This document shows positions 1-8,879 of a DNA stretch of 64,000 nt, one piece after another. Origin of the DNA: Heyndrickxia shackletonii (lineage in GTDB: Bacteria; Bacillota; Bacilli; Bacillales; Bacillaceae_C); the NCBI RefSeq assembly GCF_001420715.1, contig NZ_LJJC01000004.1, positions 2,738,523 to 2,802,522 of the forward strand, given 5' to 3'. The notes below the pieces were generated by a model, which worked only from the letters and a program-made list of their open reading frames with translations, was not told the origin of the DNA and ran no database searches. Both the position numbers and the translations under genes were made by a program. The stretch's first letter is position 1. Each line of letters opens with the position of its first letter.

Positions 1-117
1 TGCTAATTTACTCTTATTGATTTTCATTTTTAAATGCTCCATTAGTTGTTTGAATTTTGGTAAGTCTGAAAGACTAGTAATCTCAAAATTGGTTTCAACA
101 TTTAGCGCTATGTACAT
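1..117 (-). CDS. partial gene, N-terminus of a possible IstA-type transposase
   Basis: An open frame of 39 codons runs off the window edge. It starts with ATG at 117, preceded by a good ribosome binding site (GGGGTGA, about 5 nt upstream). The visible protein is charged and ends in KMKINKSKLA. This resembles the stretch leading into the helix-turn-helix of IS21-family IstA transposases (NKSxLAxELxxDRRT in relatives as I recall them), but the HTH itself and the DDE core lie outside the window. The flanking TGTACA repeats agree with an IS end. It could instead be another small DNA-binding protein. Confidence 0.45.
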   Translation of the reverse strand, partial: MYIALNVETNFEITSLSDLPKFKQLMEHLKMKINKSKLA

Positions 118-188
118 ACTAATCACCCCAAGATTAGTATGAAATGAGCAATCAATTTTGTACATCTTTATTCAAGCACGATTGTACA
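1..188 (-). mobile_element. end of a probable IS21-type insertion sequence (partial)
   Basis: The window edge cuts this element. It holds the 5' end of a minus-strand gene (start at 117) and about 70 bp of non-coding end sequence. The outer boundary is inferred from two TGTACA motifs in the same orientation (183-188 and 159-164), about 24 bp apart. Spaced terminal repeats of this type, beginning with TG, are usual at IS21-family ends. Only one end is visible, so neither target duplication nor element length can be checked. The family call rests mainly on the encoded N-terminus. Confidence 0.4.
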
Positions 189-227
189 TATTTAAGTTAG
201 CATTTCTACCTATCCAACATTTTAGCT

Positions 228-1100
228 GACCCAGTCTTCTTTTTTTGTGACCTTTTCCTTTGTCATTGTGACCTAAGTTCATTTTTATGTGACCGGCTTT
301 ATTTTTCCGCTCCTTATCTAGCGTTCTATCTGACACGGTCTTCTTTCAATGTGCCCTACTCCTTTTTCATTGTGACCCATGTTCATTATAATGTGACACC
401 AACTTATTTTTCCGCTCTCTATCTATTATTCTATCTGACCCGCTCTTCTTTCAATGTGACCTCCTCCTTTTTCATTGTGACTCATGTTCATTTTTATGTG
501 ACCCTCTTCTTTTTCCGCTCCCAATCTAGCATTCTATGGGACCTACTCTTCTTTTTATGTACCCTCTTCCGATTTCAATGTACCCCTTTTTCATTTTAAT
601 GTGACCTGCTTCTTTTTCTGCTCCCTATTTAGCATTCTTTCCATCCCCTTCTTCTTTTTTCTGTTCCCTCTTCCGCTTTCTTTGTGCCCCTTTTTCATTT
701 TAATATGACCTGCTTCTTTTTTCGGTCCCCATCTAGTTTTCTATGTAACCCACTCTTCTTTCAATGTGCCCCCTTCTGCTTTCTTTGTGCCCCTTTTTCA
801 TTTTAATGTAACCGGCTTCTTTTTCTGCTCCCCATCTAGTTTTCTATGTAACCCACTCTTCTTTTTATGTACCCTATTCCGCCTTCATTGTGCCTCATGT
901 TCATTTTTATGTGCCTCTCTTCTTTTTCCGCTCCCTATCTAGCATTCAATGTAACCTGTTCTTCTTTTTTTGTTACCTCTTCCACTTTCAATGTCCCCCA
1001 TGTTCATTTTAATGTAACCGGCTTATTTATCCGTTCCCTATCCACTATTCTATCTAACCCGTTCCTCTTTCATTGTGCCCCATGTTGTCCCCCGTACCAA
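228..1100. repeat. tandem array of a ~103-bp higher-order repeat
   Basis: A T/C-rich (plus strand) array of about eight degenerate units. The landmark CTAGCATTCTAT-like motif recurs at about 318, 423, 526, 629, 733, 836, 939 and 1042, a spacing of 103-105 bp. Each unit contains three or four shorter sub-repeats of about 20-30 bp, ending in TGTGACC, TGTACCC or TGTGCCC and preceded by TTCAT or TTTCAA. The period is not a multiple of three and open frames across it are low-complexity, so it is not treated as coding. A degenerate related stretch occurs at about 33420-33545. It lies between an IS end and the terminator of the next gene. Confidence 0.85.
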
Positions 1101-1113
1101 CCCAACATAACCT

Positions 1114-1137
1114 CAAAAAGCCTGCAATCAGCAGGCT
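1114..1137 (-). terminator. intrinsic terminator of the cadherin-like gene
   Basis: A perfect 7-bp stem (AGCCTGC at 1119-1125, GCAGGCT at 1131-1137) with a 5-nt loop. On the minus strand it is followed by TTTTTG. It lies about 20 bp past the stop of the minus-strand gene at 1156. Confidence 0.85.
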
Positions 1138-1155
1138 AACATCCATCCTATCCCT

Positions 1156-2454
1156 TTAAAACCAACTCTTAATTTCTCTCCACAACCTCCCCCACCATGA
1201 TGTAGATTGCTTCGTCTGATTCTGGTTTGCATATTTAACATTTTTCGTAACCACATTATTATTGGTATGTCCTGTATTATCAGAAGTATTTGTCGTTACA
1301 ATACTATTACTCGTCTTTTTCACCTTAACATCTTTATCAAATACAAGTACATAAGTTTTTCGCTTATCGTCTTTTGTGACAACGATAGAAATGATTGTTT
1401 TCTTAGCATTATCACCCAATTGAATCGTACTTTCTCCACCCTCTATCGAAACAGATGCTCCGCTTGTTCGGGGAATCGCATCGATCGTTACACTTTTCAC
1501 ACTGCTTCCAACTGCAATATGGTAGGTATATTCATCGCGCGAAAACGTTTTATTCCACGTCCCGCTCGAAACACTTAAACTGCTAAGTTGTGCCTGGCTT
1601 TGTTTTATTTGATTTCCAGTTTTCTGACTAGAGGTACCTTGTGCATTATTCAAGAAGCCAGAATTTTTCTGACCAGTTTGCATGACTGGAAAACCCGTAT
1701 TTGTTCTACCACTACCATTCGTAACGGTAGGTTTTTTCGCGGGAATTTCATGAACAGAATCATCCGCACGTACCACATGAAGGATATATTTCTTACTCTC
1801 ACCATTCTCTGCTGTTACATCAATCGTTATGTCAGACTTTCCAATAGGAATCTTTACCGTAGCACTTTCCTGGTTCAACAACCTACCGTTGACCTTTACC
1901 CTTTCAATAGCATCAAAAACCTCTGGAGTTACAGTTAACGACTCAACCTTATTAGGAACTTCCACCTCATATTCAGTTACGGAAGAATTAAATGCTTTTG
2001 ATAGTTTACCGCTTGAAAGTTTAATATTTTGCAATAAATTATTGCTGCTTAATTTTCGAGAAATGGACAACGTATATGTAACAGGTGTGTTTATTCCATC
2101 ATCCACTACAATCGAAAAAATATTATCTCCAGAATTCACATTTAATGTTACATTCGTTGGATCCTCTACCTTATTTCCATTTATGGTTATTACCTCATCC
2201 GCATTAGCTGTTATATGTAAAGTAACATTTTTCACATCATTTTCTACCGTTGCACGATAATTCAAGACGTTTGATGAAAAAGCTTTATCCAACTTGACCC
2301 CATCAATCTCTAAATTCTCCAATTGATTTGCCGACTCAATTTGACTCTCATTAATATTTGTTACCGTATCGGCAAAGGAAGACGGAACATACATGTAAGT
2401 TCCAGCACTCACTACTGTTGCAGCCAAAATGATTTTCAAAGATTTTACTTGCAT
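1156..2454 (-). CDS. secreted protein with cadherin-like beta-sandwich repeats
   Basis: A 432-residue exported protein. Residues 1-28 form a signal peptide (KSLKIILAATVVSAGTYMYV, cleavage near SFA-DT). Three repeats of the bacterial cadherin-like beta-sandwich type follow, at about residues 45-112, 135-212 and 290-375. Each has the pattern LxxLxxSxGxLxxxFxxxxxxY and a C-terminal YxLxIxR- or YxLxVxR-like strand. A low-complexity Ser/Thr/Asn/Gln linker lies at about 235-290, and the C-terminus is Trp-rich (WWGRLWREIKSWF). There is no LPXTG motif or SLH domain. The likely location is extracellular or loosely wall-bound. The start is supported by AAAGGAGG upstream. It is a single transcription unit with its own terminator. 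Ligand and role are unknown. Confidence 0.8.
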   Translation of the reverse strand: MQVKSLKIILAATVVSAGTYMYVPSSFADTVTNINESQIESANQLENLEIDGVKLDKAFSSNVLNYRATVENDVKNVTLHITANADEVITINGNKVEDPTNVTLNVNSGDNIFSIVVDDGINTPVTYTLSISRKLSSNNLLQNIKLSSGKLSKAFNSSVTEYEVEVPNKVESLTVTPEVFDAIERVKVNGRLLNQESATVKIPIGKSDITIDVTAENGESKKYILHVVRADDSVHEIPAKKPTVTNGSGRTNTGFPVMQTGQKNSGFLNNAQGTSSQKTGNQIKQSQAQLSSLSVSSGTWNKTFSRDEYTYHIAVGSSVKSVTIDAIPRTSGASVSIEGGESTIQLGDNAKKTIISIVVTKDDKRKTYVLVFDKDVKVKKTSNSIVTTNTSDNTGHTNNNVVTKNVKYANQNQTKQSTSWWGRLWREIKSWF

Positions 2455-2672
2455 AACGTATCAACCTCCTTTGGCTCCTTTTTATATTTTAAAAAAATAG
2501 CTAAAGTAAAAAAAATCGCTTCCCTACAAGTTTATCAACTAAAATATTTAAACAAAAAATATCACCTAAAACTTAACTTTTTCTTAAATAAGCAATTCAT
2601 TTTGTGTGCTCTTGTTTGTTTGCTAAAATATAATGACACAAATTCAATGAAAAGGAAGAGGAAAAAGAAAAC

Positions 2673-3701
2673 ATGACTCAATCTTCTGTTCATCATACAT
2701 TAAAAAATCTTCGTTATTCAGTGTTAGATCTTTCCCCTATTATTCAAGGAGGAACTGCAGCTGATTCTTTACGTAACACCCTTGATCTTGCCCAACATGC
2801 TGAAAAATGGGGATATACACGATATTGGCTTGCGGAACACCACAATATGCCCGGAATTGCAAGCTCTGCAACCTCTGTCGTGATAGGACATGTAGCAGCA
2901 GGCACATCCAAAATCAGAGTCGGGTCTGGTGGAATTATGCTGCCAAATCATGCACCGCTTGTTATCGCTGAACAATTTGGAACCCTTGAATCTCTCTTTC
3001 CGGGACGTATTGATTTAGGACTGGGGCGTGCACCTGGTACCGATCAAATTACCGCACACGCATTAAGACGTGACCGGCTTAGTGATGGATCTGATTTTCC
3101 AGAACAAGTTGCAGAGCTTAGAGGATACTTTGACCCTGCTTTACGAACAGGTAATAGATATGTGAAGGCTGTTCCTGGAGAAGGACTTCAAATACCTATT
3201 TGGTTATTAGGTTCCAGCGGTTTCAGCGCACAACTTGCCGGCCAGTTAGGATTGCCATTTTCCTTTGCAAGTCATTTTTCTCCTGAAAACACTTTACCGG
3301 CTCTTGATTTATATAGAAGAACCTTCCGTCCATCGAAAGTGCTGGATAAACCATATATAATGGTTGGGGTAAATGTCATTGCTGCAGACTCAAATGAAGA
3401 AGCACAAAAACTCGCAACATCCATGCAACAGCAATTTCTGTCATTGATTCGGAATAATCCTGGGCAATTGCAGCCGCCTGTAGACAATCTTGATGAAATT
3501 TGCAGTGATTATGAAAAAATTCTGCTTAAAGAAAGAACGGGATCATCCATTGTCGGAGATAGACATGCAGTAAAAGAAAAGCTTCAAAATTTCTTAAACG
3601 AGACAAATGCAGACGAGTTTATTATCAATGCACAAATTTTTGATCACGAGGCAAGACTGCAATCATATAGAATCGTTTCTGAAATATTCAACGAAGCGTA
3701 A
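2673..3701 (+). CDS. LLM-class flavin-dependent oxidoreductase (luciferase-like monooxygenase)
   Basis: A 342-residue cytosolic protein of the bacterial luciferase-like fold. These enzymes use reduced flavin, usually FMN, for monooxygenation. The sequence shows the opening strand YSVLDLSPI, the signature WLAEHHNMP near residue 55, the [12 protein letters not shown] segment and the LGLGRAPGT motif near residue 120. These match the YceB/YddN-like group of Bacillus. A purine-rich GGAAGAGGA precedes the ATG. The gene is monocistronic, with a very strong terminator directly after the stop. The substrate cannot be inferred from the context. Confidence 0.9.
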   Translation: MTQSSVHHTLKNLRYSVLDLSPIIQGGTAADSLRNTLDLAQHAEKWGYTRYWLAEHHNMPGIASSATSVVIGHVAAGTSKIRVGSGGIMLPNHAPLVIAEQFGTLESLFPGRIDLGLGRAPGTDQITAHALRRDRLSDGSDFPEQVAELRGYFDPALRTGNRYVKAVPGEGLQIPIWLLGSSGFSAQLAGQLGLPFSFASHFSPENTLPALDLYRRTFRPSKVLDKPYIMVGVNVIAADSNEEAQKLATSMQQQFLSLIRNNPGQLQPPVDNLDEICSDYEKILLKERTGSSIVGDRHAVKEKLQNFLNETNADEFIINAQIFDHEARLQSYRIVSEIFNEA

Positions 3702-3738
3702 AGAAACTCAGTGGATTCACTGAGTTTCTTCCTTTTTT
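3701..3738 (+). terminator. strong intrinsic terminator
   Basis: A perfect 13-bp inverted repeat (3701-3713 and 3718-3730) with a GATT loop, followed by CCTTTTTT. It ends the LLM oxidoreductase transcript. Confidence 0.95.
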
Positions 3739-3785
3739 AGAAGTTGTGTTATAATAAAACAGAACTAAAGATTAGGAGGATTCCT

Positions 3786-5177
3786 ATGCAAACAAACCAA
3801 TTAGTGATACTTGATCATCATAAAACCATCCGTTTAACCGTTGAAAGAATGGCAATTTATTTACAAAGCAAAATTATCGAGGCCTATGACCAGGATCAGC
3901 AAGTATATTATGTATTTTTTTACAAGGATCACTATCTTACTGCAGCGAAGACAACCAAACTGATAAGACATTCACATATCGAATATGCATTTAAGAAAGG
4001 AATTATCATTCCAGCCAATCATCCACTTGTCGAAACCGTAATATCCTCCAATCAGATATACAAAAAACGCACCTTCCAACAAGTAATAGATAAAATGGAA
4101 AAAATCTTAACACCTCACGAACTGGCCAACCTAGCAACATTATTTGTGTCCTTTATACCGAAGAAAAAAATTTTCACCTACATTCAAAACCTCTATTATG
4201 AACACCGTCGTAACGGACAAATGTTTCTGAGCTATCGCATTATCCGAATACTGATGGATTTCACACCAACTCACTCATTTGTAAAAGAACTATCCAATCA
4301 CTTAGACTTTATTAAATATGCTAAACTCTATCAACAACAAGCAGATATTTTATTTTCCAAAGACCCCATTTTTGCAGAAAAACTTTTATATTCTACAATA
4401 GAGGAGAAAGACCATTTCCACAGGCTCTCTGCATTGCTGGAGCAACAATCTAGATGGACAGATATAATTGCCATTCATATTCGATATATATCCATTAATC
4501 AAAAAAGCTTGCCCACTCTTCTCCTTCTGCTAGAAGAACATTTTCAAGATGACCAAATGGTACAGGTGTTGGAAGCCCTGAATGAACAAGTACCTAATAT
4601 TACGGAAGTGCAACAAACTTTATTAAAGAAATATTTCTATCTTCGTGACACTGAAAAAATCTTAAATCTTTTGTCCTCACAAAACCTTACACTTAATGAA
4701 ATGCAAACAATGGAGTTTATCAAATTGTTAGAGGAATTTAATTTTGAGGTTCATCATGATCATCTAGAAAAACTTCATTTGTTTTTCATCCCCTTTTTCA
4801 AGATAAATCCGAAAGAAGCGGTGGATTTTCTGCAAAAATGGGTAATTCAATTACTTACAAATGGGTATGATATTTCCACAATCAAAATAATGCTTCAATC
4901 TTTACGAAAAGTAAAAGAGGCTGTCCCTATTTTAATGAAAATCGAAAAAATGCATTCACTTACAGATGATCCTGACCAACAATTGTTGCTTGGACAGCTT
5001 TATTATCAATTTAAGCAGTATGAGCAAGCGATTGAATGCTTTAGTTGGGAAATGGAGCTAAAAAATGTTGATCCCAAACCAGTACAATGGCTATCCAAAA
5101 TCTACAATGAATTAGGGATGAAACAAGAATATTTGGCATATCAACAGCTTTGTATTGACATGCAAAAAAGAGCATAA
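3786..5177 (+). CDS. TPR-like helical repeat protein of unknown function
   Basis: A 463-residue soluble protein with no signal peptide. The open frame reaches back to 3744, but AGGAGG at 3774-3780 fixes the ATG at 3786. The sequence is mostly alpha-helical, and the clearest tetratricopeptide-like pair is C-terminal (about residues 405-455: LLLGQLYYQFKQYEQAIECF, then WLSKIYNELGMKQEYLAYQQ). Residues 1-100 look like a separate small beta-rich domain. TPR proteins usually scaffold protein-protein contacts. No neighbour suggests the partner. It lies between two terminators and is monocistronic. Confidence 0.75.
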   Translation: MQTNQLVILDHHKTIRLTVERMAIYLQSKIIEAYDQDQQVYYVFFYKDHYLTAAKTTKLIRHSHIEYAFKKGIIIPANHPLVETVISSNQIYKKRTFQQVIDKMEKILTPHELANLATLFVSFIPKKKIFTYIQNLYYEHRRNGQMFLSYRIIRILMDFTPTHSFVKELSNHLDFIKYAKLYQQQADILFSKDPIFAEKLLYSTIEEKDHFHRLSALLEQQSRWTDIIAIHIRYISINQKSLPTLLLLLEEHFQDDQMVQVLEALNEQVPNITEVQQTLLKKYFYLRDTEKILNLLSSQNLTLNEMQTMEFIKLLEEFNFEVHHDHLEKLHLFFIPFFKINPKEAVDFLQKWVIQLLTNGYDISTIKIMLQSLRKVKEAVPILMKIEKMHSLTDDPDQQLLLGQLYYQFKQYEQAIECFSWEMELKNVDPKPVQWLSKIYNELGMKQEYLAYQQLCIDMQKRA

Positions 5178-5193
5178 TGAATATGCTCTTTTT
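5165..5193 (+). terminator. intrinsic terminator
   Basis: A 12-bp stem (5165-5176 with 5182-5193) overlapping the stop codon of the TPR gene and ending in a T run. The A-rich left arm means it may also act on the opposite strand. Confidence 0.85.
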
Positions 5194-5202
5194 AAGCTAA
5201 TT

Positions 5203-5239
5203 ACAAGCTTCCAAAAGGATGATCCTGTAGGAAGCTTGT
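5203..5239. repeat. nested inverted repeat between convergent genes
   Basis: The outer 10-bp arms ACAAGCTTCC (5203-5212) and GGAAGCTTGT (5230-5239) are perfect. Inside them lies a second short palindrome, AGGATGATCCT. It sits 18 bp before the end of the convergent CHY zinc-finger gene. It may be the minus-strand terminator hairpin, although a clear T run is missing. Confidence 0.6.
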
Positions 5240-5256
5240 ACTTTATCAAAAAGAAA

Positions 5257-5586
5257 TCAAACCTCAAAATACAAGTGGCGATGAAAATGGCAGCCCGGAT
5301 TAAAATTTTTTTTACAATTAGGGCATTTATAGTTACCATTTAGATATTCTGTAATCGTTAATTCCGTTCCACAGGACCCGCATAGGATTGCTTTTCGATG
5401 AAACTCTTTTTTTGGCCACACTTCAGGGTGCCCGCATCCATGTTCTTCATGACATTGATAGCATGGAAAGTAAGTTTGGCAGCAATAAAATTTAATGGCT
5501 ATACGATCCTTTTCCGTATGATAGTGCGTACAGCGAGTCTCATTATCTACTAGACTGCCTTTCACCTCATGAGCTTTTACTTCCAA
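5257..5586 (-). CDS. CHY zinc-finger family protein
   Basis: A 109-residue protein rich in paired Cys and His ligands: CTHYHTEKDRIAIKF near residue 19, CYQCHEEHGCGH at about 42-53, CGSCG near 70 and CPNCKKNFNPGCHFH at about 88-102. This spacing is that of the CHY-type zinc finger, which binds three zinc ions. The start is TTG at 5586. AAAGGAG lies 9 nt upstream, and the nearby ATG is out of frame. In eukaryotic relatives the domain occurs in ubiquitin ligases; stand-alone bacterial proteins have no agreed function. It may be a metal-binding or redox protein. Confidence 0.85.
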   Translation of the reverse strand: MEVKAHEVKGSLVDNETRCTHYHTEKDRIAIKFYCCQTYFPCYQCHEEHGCGHPEVWPKKEFHRKAILCGSCGTELTITEYLNGNYKCPNCKKNFNPGCHFHRHLYFEV

Positions 5587-5643
5587 AATACATTACTCCT
5601 TTACAGAGCTAGAATTGGCGTGTCCGACAGTAATTCTTAATCC

Positions 5644-5979
5644 TTAATCATGAATATAGACATTTGTCCCGATTGGGACGATGGCCGCAAGCTCCAGTAC
5701 ATCTCTATTATACATTCTTATACATCCATGTGACACGTTTTTCCCAATAGATGCGGGATTATTGGTGCCGTGGATACCGTAATGCGGCTTTGATAAGCCC
5801 ATCCAAAATGCCCCGAAAGGTCCACCGGGATTGTTTTCTTTATTAATAACAGTATAATTGCCAGTCGGTGTAGGTGTTAGCATTTTTCCGATTGCAACAG
5901 GATACCTTTTCATTACTTTACTGGCATTATATAAGGTTAAACGATGCTTCTTTGTATCAACATCAATCCATAATACCAT
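5644..5979 (-). CDS. short L,D-transpeptidase (YkuD domain)
   Basis: A 111-residue single-domain L,D-transpeptidase. Family enzymes cross-link peptidoglycan, often in spores, through a cysteine thioester. The YkuD signature is complete: [10 protein letters not shown] followed by SHGCIRM, which gives the catalytic His and Cys. No signal peptide and no LysM domain are visible, although B. subtilis YkuD carries a LysM. GGAG lies about 10 nt before the ATG. Without an export signal it may act in the forespore or mother cell during sporulation. That is inference from the domain and the neighbouring spore-type peptide. Confidence 0.9.
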   Translation of the reverse strand: MVLWIDVDTKKHRLTLYNASKVMKRYPVAIGKMLTPTPTGNYTVINKENNPGGPFGAFWMGLSKPHYGIHGTNNPASIGKNVSHGCIRMYNRDVLELAAIVPIGTNVYIHD

Positions 5980-6093
5980 TTCATCATCTCCAAAAAACGG
6001 ACTCTCCTCTATTTTATAAACTGAACAGGAAAATGTGCTAATTTAGCGAAGCGCCCATTTTTCTTGCAGATAGGCTCCTTCCCAATCGTTATA

Positions 6094-6102
6094 CATACCC
6101 TA
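6094..6102 (+). promoter_or_regulatory. possible sporulation-type -10 box
   Basis: CATACCCTA at 6094-6102 matches the -10 pattern CATAnnnTA of sigma-K promoters (also close to sigma-E) and lies about 38 bp before the start of the His/Tyr-rich peptide. No convincing -35 AC is present at the usual distance, so this is a weak call. Confidence 0.35.
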
Positions 6103-6139
6103 TATTGTAATGAATAAGAGAGAAAGGAATGGTGGATTA

Positions 6140-6328
6140 ATGCCCCCATATTATCATCATTATTATCCTCCGTATGGCCATGGATATGGTTATCATGGAT
6201 ATTATCCTGTTGCCTACCATCCAGGATATTACCATCATCCATATTATGGATATCACCATGGTTATTATCCTCATGATCATTACGATCATCACTGGCATCA
6301 CGGAGGGCATTACTACGACCATTACTAG
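6140..6328 (+). CDS. His/Tyr-rich small protein, possible spore coat component
   Basis: A 62-residue protein made almost entirely of His, Tyr, Gly, Pro and Asp in PYY/HHGYYP-type patterns, with no hydrophobic core. The frame extends upstream to 6110, but GGTGG before 6140 favours the ATG that begins MPPYYHHYY. Compositions like this occur in spore coat and crust proteins of Bacillus, where Tyr cross-linking and metal binding by His are plausible. A CATAnnnTA -10 element lies upstream. I do not recognise a named family, and the composition alone supports the coat suggestion. Confidence 0.6.
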   Translation: MPPYYHHYYPPYGHGYGYHGYYPVAYHPGYYHHPYYGYHHGYYPHDHYDHHWHHGGHYYDHY

Positions 6329-6463
6329 ACTATCTGAGAAGATATGGAAATCCCCATGTCTTCTTATATTTTGCATCTTTTCTTAACAAAATCATTATAA
6401 GAACGATTAACTTTTTTCAGAAACAAATCTACATTGGGATTCATAATCATTTACAAAAAAACT

Positions 6464-8671
6464 TTATTGCATTTCGTTTAATGGAAGGAAAATTTCGAAG
6501 ACAGACCCTTTATTTAACTTACTCGTAACAGTTATCGTTCCCTTATGGTTTTCTATAATTTTTTTGCTGACCATGTAGCCGAGACCTGTCCCCTTCTCCT
6601 TAGTTGTATAGAATGGCTGTCCCAATTTTTCTAACACGGATGCAGAGATGCCATAACCCTCATCAATAAAACGAATCAGTACACCAGTCGAATCCTTTAA
6701 CATTATTTGAATGGTAAGAGTCCCTCCTTTTGGCATAGACTCAATCGCATTTTTGATAAAATTAATACAAACTTGCTTAATCTGATTTATTTCACAATGA
6801 ATATAAATTTCCTTTTCGTGATACAATGTTTTGATTTCAACATTATTTAATAATGCTTCCATATTTAATAGTGTAATAACCTCATTAATTAATGAATGGA
6901 TTTCGATCATTGAAATCGTTATCGTCTGTGGTTTGGCAAGTATAAGCAATTCACTTAAAATTAATTCAATGCGCCCGATTTCGGAAGTAATAATATCAAA
7001 ATACTCCGGTTTGTCTGGAAGATCCGATTTTATTAACTGGATAAATCCCTTTATTGCAGTCATCGGATTTCGAATTTCATGGGCGATTCCTGCTGCGAGC
7101 TGTCCGGCAATGGAAAGTTTCTCCGAGCGGACAAAAAGTTCCTCTGCCTGCTTCTTTTCTGTAATATCACGAATGATAACAGCCCACCCGTCAAATCCTC
7201 GTTTCTCTTTCTGCAGATGAAAACCCGAAATTAGAACATTTAAAAGGGTACCATCCTTCCTCAGCCTTTTCGTTTCATGGCCCTCCCATGGAATACCTTT
7301 TTTAATTTGCTTTACTTTATCCGCGACCTCTAATTGATCCTCTTTAATTTTATATGGCAACTTATCTAGTTTTAACCCAAGCAACTCTCCTGCTCTCCAA
7401 CCAAACACTTGCTCAAATGTGGTATTGACCCTTATCACTCTGTCATCATTGTCAAAAATTAAAATGGGGTCTACATTATGATCAATAAAGGAATCTAATC
7501 GTTCTCTGGCTAATTTTAATTCCTTCTGCACTTTCTTTTTGGAGGTAATATTCCGAGCAATTCCATAAACTCCCACTACCTGTTCATCCACAACCATCGG
7601 AATATAGGTTACATCAAAAATCAATGCATTGTTCTTTTTATTGGTGGCCATTAGTTGGAAACGTTGTACATTGCCCTTAATGGCTTGATTAAAATGATAA
7701 TCTCCTTTAATAATATTATTTTTAATGATTAATTTCCTAAATGAGGTTGGATTTGCAGATAACTCTTCCATCGTATAACCCATGGTATCTTGGAAAGCTT
7801 GATTAATAGACGTATATTTGCCTTCTAAGTCCAATGAAAATGTCACATCAGGATGATTGATAAATAAGGATTTATATCTTTCTTCACTTTCCTTTATTTG
7901 AAGTTCATATTTTTTTCTTTCAGTAACATCTCTTGAAAAGGATAACACCTCTACTAAATCATTGTTATCATCAAAAATAGCTTTAGCAGTGGTTTCCAGC
8001 CAAATATAATGGCCATTCTTATGTTTAAATCGAAAACTAAACCTGCGAATATCTGACAAATTCACCATTTTTAAGTGATTCCCCAGAATTTCATTAATAT
8101 CATCCGGGTGACAAAAATCTAATACACATTTTCCTTTTAGTTCATTCGGTTTATATCCAGTTATTTCAAAACATGATGGAGAAATATATACTACTCTAAT
8201 AGATGAATCATACTTTACAATAATATCAACTGAATTTTCTGTTATTAATTGGTATTGTTTCTTTATTTCTAATAAATTTTCTTCTGTCTTTTTCTGCTTA
8301 CTTATATCTTGAAGCTGAGAAATAAAAAATAATGGTCTATATTTCCCATCTCTTACTAAAGAAATCGTCAATGAAACAGATATAACATGTCCGTCCTTAT
8401 GAAAAAAACGTTTTTCCAAAGAATATGAATCACGAATTCCAGCTAGCACTTCTTGTTTTACAATCATATTTAATTCCAAATCCTCAGGATGTGTATAATC
8501 ATTGATATACATACTTCTCAATTCATCTTCCGTATATCCTAATAATGAACAGGCTATCGGGTTCACTTTAAGAGCTTTTCCGTCCAATGAAATTAATGCC
8601 ATCCCAATCGGAGCATAATGAAACGCCTGCCAAAACAGAGATTCCTGCTCGACACACTCATTTTTAACCAT
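6464..8671 (-). CDS. multi-PAS sensor histidine kinase (Kin-like)
   Basis: A 735-residue cytosolic kinase. Four PAS domains (about residues 8-130, 130-255, 258-375 and 378-500, each ending in a DI/DVT-type PAC segment) precede a HisKA domain with the phospho-acceptor in AHEIRNPMTAIKG (about residue 525). A HATPase domain follows, with N box NFIKNAIESMP, DEGYGIS and GTGLGYMVSKKI. The longer frame to 8740 lacks a ribosome binding site, whereas GGGGGATTAGG sits before 8671. No membrane segment and no response regulator are adjacent. It is therefore an orphan kinase like the sporulation kinases KinA and KinE, which feed Spo0F. That role is inference. Confidence 0.85.
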   Translation of the reverse strand: MVKNECVEQESLFWQAFHYAPIGMALISLDGKALKVNPIACSLLGYTEDELRSMYINDYTHPEDLELNMIVKQEVLAGIRDSYSLEKRFFHKDGHVISVSLTISLVRDGKYRPLFFISQLQDISKQKKTEENLLEIKKQYQLITENSVDIIVKYDSSIRVVYISPSCFEITGYKPNELKGKCVLDFCHPDDINEILGNHLKMVNLSDIRRFSFRFKHKNGHYIWLETTAKAIFDDNNDLVEVLSFSRDVTERKKYELQIKESEERYKSLFINHPDVTFSLDLEGKYTSINQAFQDTMGYTMEELSANPTSFRKLIIKNNIIKGDYHFNQAIKGNVQRFQLMATNKKNNALIFDVTYIPMVVDEQVVGVYGIARNITSKKKVQKELKLARERLDSFIDHNVDPILIFDNDDRVIRVNTTFEQVFGWRAGELLGLKLDKLPYKIKEDQLEVADKVKQIKKGIPWEGHETKRLRKDGTLLNVLISGFHLQKEKRGFDGWAVIIRDITEKKQAEELFVRSEKLSIAGQLAAGIAHEIRNPMTAIKGFIQLIKSDLPDKPEYFDIITSEIGRIELILSELLILAKPQTITISMIEIHSLINEVITLLNMEALLNNVEIKTLYHEKEIYIHCEINQIKQVCINFIKNAIESMPKGGTLTIQIMLKDSTGVLIRFIDEGYGISASVLEKLGQPFYTTKEKGTGLGYMVSKKIIENHKGTITVTSKLNKGSVFEIFLPLNEMQ

Positions 8672-8879
8672 GAACCTAATCCCCCAATGTATGCTAATGT
8701 ATAAAACCATAATTTTCTTATATATTAGCAAAATTCCCATTTTATGAATATAGAAAAATTACAACTTATTCCCTATATAATCTTCAAGAAAATTCCAATT
8801 AATGTTTTTTTCATAATTATATTCTTTTTTTGTCAAATATCTAATATTATATGATTATATAAAAAGGAGGTTTTACAGC

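Noticed and set aside
351-1139. Two plus-strand reading frames of 82 and 90 codons inside the repeat array
   Set aside because: Low-complexity Phe/Ser/Thr/His peptides that follow the DNA repeat, no ribosome binding sites, and a repeat period that shifts frame.
6137-6386. Overlapping frames rich in Ile/Met or Asp/His on both strands around the His/Tyr-rich gene
   Set aside because: They are shadows of the biased codons of the His/Tyr-rich gene; only the 6140 frame has a suitable ribosome binding site.
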